DNA from: DATACZ01 sp036258795
Lineage (GTDB): Bacteria > Actinomycetota > CADDZG01 > JAHWKV01
Direction: 5' to 3'
NCBI GenBank assembly: GCA_036258795.1
Contig: DATACZ010000052.1
Location: forward strand, 1-5,454
Length of the DNA stretch: 5,454 nucleotides
Below are positions 1 through 5,375 of the stretch, piece by piece. Position 1 is the first letter of the stretch. The number at the start of each line of letters is the position of its first letter. The translations under genes and the position numbers were made by a program. The notes below the pieces were generated by a model. It was not told the DNA's origin, made no database searches, and saw only the letters and a list, made by a program, of their open reading frames with translations.

Positions 1-1458
1 CAGGTAGTCCCGGCTGACTCCGGCCACCTCGCGGGTGACCATGCCGTGATACTTCCCCACCCCGTAGATCTCATGGACCACATAGTCGTCGGGGGCAAGC
101 TGCAGCAGCAGAGCGGCAGCACGAGCGGGTGCCGAAACAACAGGGGCCGCCACCGGCCTCCGGCGGCCAAATAGGTCGGCCTCCCCCACCACCGCCAGCA
201 CGGGCTCCCCGTCGAACCGAAGGAGAAAGCCCTTGCCGACCGACATCTGGGTGATGGAGGCCTCTCCCGCCTTGGCGGCGGGAGCGATGGGGAGACCCAG
301 TCCGGCATCAGCCAGAACCTCCCGCGCTCGGTTTGCGCTTCGCCCGCCGGCCACCAGGACCGTCGCACCTGCCTTGACCAGGTCCTGGCACCGCTTGGCC
401 AGGTTCTCGACCCTACCCGCGTACTCATCCCAGCCGGAGACCTCCAGGTCTACCCCGGCGTCGCCCCGGCGATATGGCCACAGCTCGACGGTGCGGGAGG
501 GCTCCGCGACCTGCTCGAGGTCGACAAACAGCCCCTTGGCCTGCTTGCCGCCCCAGCTTTCCGCCTGCTCGAGGAAGTCCGCCGCGCGGTCCCGGCACTG
601 TTTGGGATCGGAAAGGACCACGAGACCCTCATCCGGAAGAAAATCAGTTAGCTTTTTCAGGGGCCCGGCCACGGTGCTGAGGTAGGCCTCCATCCCCGGG
701 AACATGACCCCGTTGGCAAGTCGCTCGAGGTCCTCGTAACGGTCGCTCTCCTCAGGCTCCTGTTCCAGGATGGCGGAGGCTCGTTGCCTAACCTCGCCGT
801 TTAGCCGGAGCTCGCGGCAGGGAGTAACCTCCGCCACCCGAAGAGCTTCACCGCTGCGCTGACTGGACGCCGAGAAGCGACGCAAGTCGGTGATCTCATC
901 ACCAAAGAAGTCTGCCCGGAAAGGCCCGTCGACGGCCGGAAAGATGTCCAGGATGCCGCCTCGTACCGAAAACTCTCCGGGCCGCTCAACCAGGTAGTTC
1001 CGTTCGAAGCCGTACTCGACCAGCTTGGTGACTATCTCATCCAAGGGCAGGTCGACCCCCGGCTCCAGCCGAATGGCCTCCAGAGGAGGCGGCGCCACCT
1101 CCTGCACTGCAGCGCGCACCGAGGTAACGATCACCTTGGGGTACCTTCCAAGTGCCAGGTCCCTCAGGACTTTGATGCGGCGGCCCATCGTCTCCAGCGT
1201 CGGGGAGATGGCCTCGCCGGGCAGAACCTCCCAAGCCGGATACAGGACGACCTGAGCCGGATCCATCCACGACCCGAGCGCCTCCTTGAAGGCCTCCGCG
1301 TCACGGCTCCGGGACAGCACCACGACCAGCGTGGGGACGCGGGTGGCCAGACCGGCCACGGTGAAGGCGCGGGCTACCTCGGGAACGCCCGCCTCCTGCT
1401 CCGACAGGATCCTGTCGAGCAGGTCGGTACGGTCCCAGATTGTCAGGACGTCACTCAT
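1..1458 (-). CDS. mfd: Transcription-repair coupling factor Mfd, N-terminal 486 residues (runs off the window)
   Basis: Mfd is a DNA translocase that removes RNA polymerase stalled at lesions and recruits UvrA. I translated the open minus-strand frame by hand from ATG 1458 to base 1; it is cut by the window edge, not broken. The UvrB-like module covers residues 1 to about 350, with the segment SVRGGILDIFPA at 164-175. The arginine and phenylalanine residues that contact UvrA in E. coli Mfd appear to be kept (R166, R181, F185). Near the cut end, LAPDDYVVHEIYGVGKYHGM (454-473) is the start of the RNA-polymerase-interacting CarD-like domain. The translocase motor lies outside the window. Two starts are possible. 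ATG 1458 is the default. An in-frame TTG at 1476 would add six residues. An AAGGAAGG Shine-Dalgarno (1481-1488) lies 22 nt before the ATG, with a hairpin between them. The pth stop lies 43 nt upstream of ATG 1458. Identity is secure; the start is not. Confidence 0.96.
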   Translation of the reverse strand, partial: MSDVLTIWDRTDLLDRILSEQEAGVPEVARAFTVAGLATRVPTLVVVLSRSRDAEAFKEALGSWMDPAQVVLYPAWEVLPGEAISPTLETMGRRIKVLRDLALGRYPKVIVTSVRAAVQEVAPPPLEAIRLEPGVDLPLDEIVTKLVEYGFERNYLVERPGEFSVRGGILDIFPAVDGPFRADFFGDEITDLRRFSASSQRSGEALRVAEVTPCRELRLNGEVRQRASAILEQEPEESDRYEDLERLANGVMFPGMEAYLSTVAGPLKKLTDFLPDEGLVVLSDPKQCRDRAADFLEQAESWGGKQAKGLFVDLEQVAEPSRTVELWPYRRGDAGVDLEVSGWDEYAGRVENLAKRCQDLVKAGATVLVAGGRSANRAREVLADAGLGLPIAPAAKAGEASITQMSVGKGFLLRFDGEPVLAVVGEADLFGRRRPVAAPVVSAPARAAALLLQLAPDDYVVHEIYGVGKYHGMVTREVAGVSRDYL

Positions 1459-1464
1459 CTCTGC

Positions 1465-1480
1465 AGCTTTGACCAAAGCT
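1465..1480 (-). promoter_or_regulatory. Perfect hairpin between the Shine-Dalgarno and ATG of mfd
   Basis: On the minus strand the sequence AGCTTTGGTCAAAGCT is a perfect inverted repeat: seven paired positions around GT, or a six-pair stem with a GGTC tetraloop. AAGGAAGG (1481-1488) abuts its 5' side, and GCAGAG followed by ATG (1458) abuts its 3' side. Folding it out would place the Shine-Dalgarno about 6 nt from the ATG, which is normal spacing. The alternative TTG start (1474-1476) lies inside the hairpin. The repeat is certain; a role in translation is inferred. Confidence 0.55.
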
Positions 1481-1501
1481 CCTTCCTTGCCCGCCTGACG
1501 G

Positions 1502-2074
1502 CTATCGAGCCTTTGGCGATGCGTTGAAGCGATTCATCGTTGTATCCAAGCCCTCGTGTATCAGCGCCAACACGGCGTTGGCCGCCCGGGACTCAGCGTC
1601 CTCGAGGAGCGCCGCCTCCTGCTTTGACATCGGGCGCAGCAGGAAATCTGGGGGCACCAGCTCGTCCGTTACCGGACGGCCCACCCCCACCCGTATGCGG
1701 AAAAAATCCTTCGTCCCGATCACATCGGTGATCGATTCGATACCGTGGTGTCCGGCGCTTCCGCCTCCCTTCTTGACCCGAAGAGCGCCCGACGGCAGGT
1801 CGACGTCGTCGTGGATCACGACGAGGTTCTCCGGATCGATTCGGTAGTAGCGAAGCAGCGCCGCCAGCGCTCTACCGCTGTCGTTCATGTAGGTCGATGG
1901 ACGAGCCAGCAACAGCCTAACTCCATCCGTCCTGGTCTCCGCCACCTCCGCCGGAAGCTTCGAGAACTTGAGCTTTGAACCGAGGGTCTTCGCCAGCCTG
2001 TCGATCGCCCGGGCACCGGCATTGTGCCTGCTGCGCCGGTAGCGCAATCCCGGGTTGCCGAGGCCGACGGCCAG
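1502..2074 (-). CDS. pth: Peptidyl-tRNA hydrolase (bacterial Pth1 type), start codon unresolved
   Basis: Pth cleaves peptidyl-tRNA dropped from stalled ribosomes, freeing tRNA in the cytoplasm. The frame carries the family landmarks in order: GLGNPG, SRHNAG with the catalytic His, RPSTYMNDSG with the substrate-binding Asn, HDDVDLPSG with the catalytic-dyad Asp, and IGTKDFFRIRVGVGRP. About 190 residues is the usual length. The position occupied by Asn114 in E. coli (motif GHNG) is His here (GHHG, codon 1745-1747), and the following Lys/Arg is Glu. The N-terminus is odd. A TTG at 2047 would cut off GLGNPG. Upstream of that, the frame stays open to the rplY TAG (2153-2155) with no ATG, GTG or TTG. 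I give CTG 2074 because it starts (M)AVGLGNPG and has AGGT six bases upstream. CTG 2146, ATC 2125, or ATG 2106 plus a one-base indel are alternatives. The stop is TAG. Function is secure apart from the His substitution. Confidence 0.9.
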   Translation of the reverse strand: MAVGLGNPGLRYRRSRHNAGARAIDRLAKTLGSKLKFSKLPAEVAETRTDGVRLLLARPSTYMNDSGRALAALLRYYRIDPENLVVIHDDVDLPSGALRVKKGGGSAGHHGIESITDVIGTKDFFRIRVGVGRPVTDELVPPDFLLRPMSKQEAALLEDAESRAANAVLALIHEGLDTTMNRFNASPKAR

Positions 2075-2152
2075 CCAGGGACCTAGGTCTGGCTCGGAGC
2101 CGCCATCAGCGGCGGATGCAGGGATACTGGAGTAACGGTCGAGCAGGGTTAA
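2075..2152 (-). other. rplY-pth junction: open in the same frame, no ordinary start codon
   Basis: Directly after the rplY TAG the same reading frame continues through 26 sense codons to the CTG used above for pth. It reads LLTLLDRYSSIP, then ASAADGGSEPDLGPW, and then runs into LAVGLGNPG. The first L comes from TTA, so it is not a TTG start. The only ATG here (2104-2106) is in another frame and stops at TAG 2083-2085 after seven codons (MAAPSQT). That ATG lies in the loop of a weak five-pair hairpin (2099-2113). GACCTAGGTC (2080-2089) is a perfect 10-bp palindrome that contains the out-of-frame stop. No good Shine-Dalgarno precedes any candidate except AGGT (2081-2084). Confidence 0.6.
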
Positions 2153-2803
2153 CTATTCCGAACCCTGGTCCTCGGCCTCGGATGGCTCCTCGCCCTCCAG
2201 CTCCTCGGCCTCCTCGGCCACTTCCGGAAGCTCCTCCTCAACCTTCATGACGATCGGCTCGATGACTTGAAGCACCAGGTCGTCGGCAGAGTTGAGAACC
2301 TCCACTCCCGCCGGAAGTCGAAGATCGCCTACGTGCAGGCTGTCACCTATGCCGAGGGCGGTGATGTCCACCTCCAGCGCGGTGGGAATCTCGGCCGGCA
2401 GCGCTTCTACCTTGAGCTCATAGAGATGGTGGTCGAGCTGACCGCCCTCCTTGATCCCGTGAGACTCACCCACGACGTGGACGGGGACGTCGGCATGAAT
2501 CTTCACGTCGCGCTTCACGTTGAAGAAGTCGACGTGAAGGATGTTGCCGCGGATGGGATGCCTCTGGACCTCCCGAGCGATTGTCAGGTACCGGGATTCG
2601 CCACCCACTACCAGGTTGATCAAGACGTTGGACCCGGCGTCCGTATGGAGGGCTTGCCAGACCTGCTTGGCATCCACCAGGAGAGAAGTGGCCTCGACCG
2701 AGGCGCCGTAAAGGACCGCAGGCACCTTACCCGAGGCGCGGGCCCTCCGGGCGGGTCCCTTGCCCGTCTCGGTGCGCGGCGTTGCCTCGAGGGTCACTTC
2801 CAC
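2153..2803 (-). CDS. rplY: 50S ribosomal protein bL25, long TL5/CTC form
   Basis: bL25 binds 5S rRNA in the large ribosomal subunit. The 216-residue protein is the long two-domain form (TL5/CTC), not the roughly 94-residue E. coli form. Residues 1-95 are the 5S-binding domain. They start with the typical segment PRTETGKGPARRARASGKVP (9-28), then AVLYG, and end with QRHPIRGNILHVDFF (80-94). Residues from about 96 to 185 form the beta-rich C-terminal domain. The tail from about 188 is very acidic (EEELPEVAEEAEELEGEEPSEAED in two stretches), as is common in this family. The start is GTG 2803. An in-frame TAG at 2816-2818 excludes anything upstream, and the only near alternative is GTG 2797. No convincing Shine-Dalgarno precedes it. 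It lies between prs (76 nt upstream) and pth, which follows in the same frame after the TAG stop. Confidence 0.96.
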   Translation of the reverse strand: MEVTLEATPRTETGKGPARRARASGKVPAVLYGASVEATSLLVDAKQVWQALHTDAGSNVLINLVVGGESRYLTIAREVQRHPIRGNILHVDFFNVKRDVKIHADVPVHVVGESHGIKEGGQLDHHLYELKVEALPAEIPTALEVDITALGIGDSLHVGDLRLPAGVEVLNSADDLVLQVIEPIVMKVEEELPEVAEEAEELEGEEPSEAEDQGSE

Positions 2804-2812
2804 TGTTCTTGC

Positions 2813-2818
2813 AGTCTA
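2813..2818 (-). promoter_or_regulatory. Possible -10 box (TAGACT) for a leaderless rplY transcript
   Basis: TAGACT fits the TANNNT form of actinobacterial -10 boxes and ends 9 nt before the rplY GTG. A transcript starting the usual 6-7 nt downstream would have a leader of only a few bases. That agrees with the missing Shine-Dalgarno. There is no clear -35 box: the hexamer 17 nt upstream reads GGGAAG. A hexamer of this kind can occur by chance. Confidence 0.22.
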
Positions 2819-2854
2819 ACCGCTTCCAGCCGACTCTTCCCCGCCGTCGCGTGT

Positions 2855-2879
2855 GGAGCAATACCGCCTTACTTGCTCC
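2855..2879 (-). terminator. Stem-loop directly after prs, possible weak terminator or processing site
   Basis: On the minus strand GGAGCAA (2873-2879) and TTGCTCC (2855-2861) are perfect 7-bp complements around an 11-nt loop, beginning one base after the prs stop. No run of T follows, so it is not a classic intrinsic terminator. It may stabilise the 3' end of the prs message, lower read-through into rplY, or do nothing. The inverted repeat is certain; the function is a guess. Confidence 0.35.
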
Positions 2880-3881
2880 TCACTTAGGCCAGGGCGTCTC
2901 CGGGGGAATCGCTTCCAGGTGCTCTCCCTGGAAGATCTCCGACACCGACTCATCTTCGAACACCGCCTTGATGGTCGAGGCGATGATGGGAGCGATCGAG
3001 AGGACGGTAATCTTCTTGGCCTGCGACCTGTGCGCCACGGGCAGCGTGTTGGTGACTATCACCTCGCTGAGCTCGGAGCGCTCGATGCGCTCGACGGCCT
3101 CGCCGGAGAACAGCCCGTGAGTGGCCACTGCGATCACCTCCTCGGCGCCGTTCCTGCGCAGCTCGTCCACTCCTCCGATCAGCGTGCCGGCAGTGTCGAT
3201 CATGTCGTCGACCACGAGGCATCGGTGGCCGGCGACCTCGCCGACCAGGCCCCCGGGTCTGGAGACGTTGCGGACATCGGCGCGGCGGGACTTGTTCATT
3301 ACCGCTATGGGGGCGTGCAGGTGGCGAGCATACTTGGCGGCGTGCCCGGCGCGGCCGGCATCCGGGGCCACGACCACCAAGTTCTCCGGATACTTCTCCT
3401 CGACATATTGGGAGAGTATGGGCAGAGCGGTCAGGTGATCGACGGGGCCATCGAAGAAGCCCTGAGTCTGCCCGCTGTGGAGGTCGACGGTCAGAATCCT
3501 ATCGGCGCCGGCGGCGGAAAGAAGATCCATCACTAGCCGAGCCGAGATGGGCTCCCGGGCGAGTGACTTGCGGTCCTGGCGGGAGTACCCGTAGAAGGGA
3601 ATCACTGCGTTGATTCGCTTGGCGCTGGCCCGCTTCAAGGCATCGATCATGCAGAGCTGCTCCATGATCATCTCGTTGACGGGGTGGGAATGGCTCTGCA
3701 CCACGAAGGCGTCGGTTCCCCTGACCGACTCCTGAAAGCGAACGTAGATCTCACCGGAGGCGAATCTCGAGAGCTCCACCTCCCCAAGCCTCATGCCCAG
3801 GTGGGCGGCGATCTCGTCTGCAAGCTCGGGGTTCGAGGTCCCCGAGAAGATCATGGCTCGCTTCTTAACGCCTATCTCCAC
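2880..3881 (-). CDS. prs: Ribose-phosphate pyrophosphokinase (PRPP synthetase, class I)
   Basis: Prs makes PRPP from ribose 5-phosphate and ATP, feeding purine, pyrimidine, histidine and tryptophan synthesis. The 333 residues slightly exceed the usual 310-330. Landmarks: FSGTSNPELADEIAAHLG (12-29), the ATP-binding stretch PFYGYSRQDRKSLAREPIS (95-113), DLHSGQTQGFFDGPVDHL (133-150) with the metal-binding His135, NKSRRADV (196-203) with the catalytic Lys197/Arg199 pair, the PRPP-binding VVDDMIDTAGT (223-233), and IVTNTLP (275-281). The ribose-phosphate region APDAGRAGHAAKYARHL (172-188) resembles the actinobacterial PDxGRVRVAxxWA type but is modified. The start is GTG 3881. An in-frame TAA at 3888-3890 rules out anything further upstream, and AAGGG (3885-3889) is a close Shine-Dalgarno. 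ATG 3854 would remove part of the first strand. The gene lies 18 nt after glmU, so the two are probably co-transcribed. Confidence 0.98.
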   Translation of the reverse strand: MEIGVKKRAMIFSGTSNPELADEIAAHLGMRLGEVELSRFASGEIYVRFQESVRGTDAFVVQSHSHPVNEMIMEQLCMIDALKRASAKRINAVIPFYGYSRQDRKSLAREPISARLVMDLLSAAGADRILTVDLHSGQTQGFFDGPVDHLTALPILSQYVEEKYPENLVVVAPDAGRAGHAAKYARHLHAPIAVMNKSRRADVRNVSRPGGLVGEVAGHRCLVVDDMIDTAGTLIGGVDELRRNGAEEVIAVATHGLFSGEAVERIERSELSEVIVTNTLPVAHRSQAKKITVLSIAPIIASTIKAVFEDESVSEIFQGEHLEAIPPETPWPK

Positions 3882-3899
3882 TAGCCCTTAACCGCCACC

Positions 3900-5303
3900 T
3901 CAGTGCCCAGTCTCGGTACCTTCTGTCTTACGCTTCCGGAACGGCCTGGCGGGGACCCCGGCTACGATCTCACCTTCCTCGACGTCCCTGGTCACCACCG
4001 ACCCTGCTCCCGTCCCGGCGTTGCGTCCCACCCTCACAGGAGCTACCAGGGTGGTGTCGGAACCGGTGAAAGCTCCATCCTCTACTACTGTCTTGGACTT
4101 TACCCGCGTCTCGGAATCGTAATTGCCGGTAATGGTTCCGGCACCAAGATTTACCCCCTTGCCGATCTCACCGTCTCCCACGTATGACAGGTGTGGCACC
4201 TTGGAACCCTCCCCGATAGTCGAACCCTTGATCTCGACAAAGGTGCCGGCCTTGCTGTCTGCCTGCAGACGCGTCCCGGGCCGAATCGACGCGTACGGGC
4301 CAACGCTGGCCCCAGTTCCGATGTGCGCCCCTTTGACTACTGAGAAGGTAATCTCGGCGCCGTCCTCAACCACCGAGTCGACCACCCTGGTGGAAGGACC
4401 AATCGAGCAGTGCTTGCCGACCTGCGTTGAACCCTCGATGAACGTGAGCGGCCGGAGTACCGTCTCCGCTCCTATCACCGCCGCCTCATCAATGTACGTC
4501 GTGCTCGGGTCCTCAACCGTAACACCCGCGGCGATTACCTGAGCCACCTTGCGAGCCCTGAGCCGTCTGGTGGCCTCGGCGAGCTGCCCCCGGTCGTTTA
4601 CTCCCTCGATCTCCCCCGGGTCGGGGGCCGCGACCGTGTGTACCCGCCCGCCTTGGAAGGCTATTACTGCTGCTGCATCCGGCAGGTAATACTCTCCCTG
4701 GGCATTGTTGTTGGTGATCCGGTCGAGTGCATCAAAAAGAGGCTCCTTTTCAAAGCACCAGATCCCCCCGGAGACCTCCTTGATCGCCCGCTCGGCGATG
4801 GAGGCGTCCGCCTCCTCCACTATCTCCAGGAATGCGCCCACCGGATTGCGCTTTATCCGGCCGTACCCGGTAGGGTCGTCCAACCTGGCTGTGAGAAGGG
4901 TGCACGCAGATTGTGCCTTCTTGTGCTCGGACGCCAGCATGGAAAGCGTCCCCGCGCGGATGAGGGGGCCATCACCTGGGAGCACCAGAACTGTGCCTTC
5001 GAAGTCTCGGAGCGCCTCCCGGCAGCGGCGGAGTGCATCCCCGGTTCCAAGCAGCTCCGCCTGCTCCACGAAGGTCGCACTTGGACACCGGGCCCTAACC
5101 GACTCGATAACGGCATCCTTGCTTGCTCCGACCACCACCAACAGCCGCTTGAGGTTCCGCACCTTCTCCACGGCGCCCAGGACGTGATGAATGAGAGGAG
5201 TCCCGGCCGCCGAGTGGAGGACCTTGGGGACGGCGGAGGAGAACCGCTTTCCCAGACCGGCGGCCAGAATCACTGCGGCGATGTCTTCTGTGTGGGAACC
5301 CAC
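3900..5303 (-). CDS. glmU: Bifunctional GlmU: GlcN-1-P acetyltransferase and GlcNAc-1-P uridyltransferase
   Basis: GlmU acetylates glucosamine 1-phosphate and then couples it to UTP, giving UDP-GlcNAc for peptidoglycan. Residues 1-240 are the uridyltransferase: LAAGLGKR (13-20), K27, LPGDGPL (108-114), GYGRI (146-150), IVEE (161-164), NNNAQGEYY (198-206) and GVNDR (234-238). A helical arm follows, then a left-handed beta-helix from about 263 to 450. The acetyltransferase residues are kept: R341, K359, the likely catalytic base H371, Y374, N385 and Y395. Three uridyltransferase positions differ from E. coli: Gln79 is Leu84, the His of GTGHA is Asp89, and Asn169 is Ser178. Two residues are added after NYD (394-396). 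GTG 5303 is the first start possible after an in-frame TGA (5328-5330) inside the tRNA. GTG 5273 would delete the first beta strand. No normally spaced Shine-Dalgarno is present. At 467 residues, length is typical. Confidence 0.97.
   Translation of the reverse strand: MGSHTEDIAAVILAAGLGKRFSSAVPKVLHSAAGTPLIHHVLGAVEKVRNLKRLLVVVGASKDAVIESVRARCPSATFVEQAELLGTGDALRRCREALRDFEGTVLVLPGDGPLIRAGTLSMLASEHKKAQSACTLLTARLDDPTGYGRIKRNPVGAFLEIVEEADASIAERAIKEVSGGIWCFEKEPLFDALDRITNNNAQGEYYLPDAAAVIAFQGGRVHTVAAPDPGEIEGVNDRGQLAEATRRLRARKVAQVIAAGVTVEDPSTTYIDEAAVIGAETVLRPLTFIEGSTQVGKHCSIGPSTRVVDSVVEDGAEITFSVVKGAHIGTGASVGPYASIRPGTRLQADSKAGTFVEIKGSTIGEGSKVPHLSYVGDGEIGKGVNLGAGTITGNYDSETRVKSKTVVEDGAFTGSDTTLVAPVRVGRNAGTGAGSVVTRDVEEGEIVAGVPARPFRKRKTEGTETGH
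5292..5303 (-). promoter_or_regulatory. Small palindrome over the glmU start codon
   Basis: The first twelve bases of glmU, GTGGGTTCCCAC, are a perfect inverted repeat (GTGGG/CCCAC around TT; as RNA, realistically four pairs with a GUUC loop). The GTG initiator forms its 5' arm. If it folds after tRNA removal it would partly hide the start codon at the very 5' end of the mRNA. The stem is short and may not matter. Confidence 0.35.
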
Positions 5304-5304
5304 G

Positions 5305-5375
5305 CTCCGGGAGAAGGATTCGAACCTTCACTAAGGGATCCAAAGTCCCTGGTGCTGCCGTTACACTATCCCGGA
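5305..5375 (-). tRNA. tRNA-Gln (anticodon UUG)
   Basis: The 71-nt sequence folds as a full cloverleaf. The acceptor stem is TCCGGGA with TCCCGGA (seven pairs), followed by TA. The D arm is GTGT/GCAC with loop AACGGCA. The anticodon stem is AGGGA/TCCCT with loop CTTTGGA, giving anticodon TTG, which reads CAA. The variable loop is TAGT, the T arm is GAAGG/CCTTC with loop TTCGAAT, and the discriminator is G. CCA is not encoded; the next bases are CGT. The weak U1-A72 pair is typical of bacterial tRNA-Gln and is a known recognition feature of GatCAB, which amidates Glu-tRNA-Gln in organisms without GlnRS. Only one base separates the tRNA from the glmU GTG, so the two are very likely transcribed together. 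Confidence 0.97.

Noticed and set aside
233..685. Plus-strand 150-codon open frame in the mfd region
   Set aside because: The minus strand here encodes a continuous Mfd with conserved motifs; the plus frame is an Arg/Ser/Pro-rich shadow.
801..1270. Short minus-strand frames (about 60-80 codons) inside mfd
   Set aside because: They are out of frame with Mfd, which reads through without interruption; no separate gene is needed.
2083..2106. Seven-codon ORF MAAPSQT before pth as a leader peptide
   Set aside because: It has no Shine-Dalgarno and no regulatory codon run; it is better explained as the true pth start disrupted by an indel.
2153..2155. TAG reassigned as a sense codon
   Set aside because: pth itself ends with TAG at a sensible place and the rplY tail ends naturally there, so a general reassignment is unlikely; local read-through remains possible.
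2267..3536. Plus-strand open frames of about 200-230 codons opposite rplY and prs
   Set aside because: They mirror well-supported genes on the other strand and have no family motif or ribosome-binding site.
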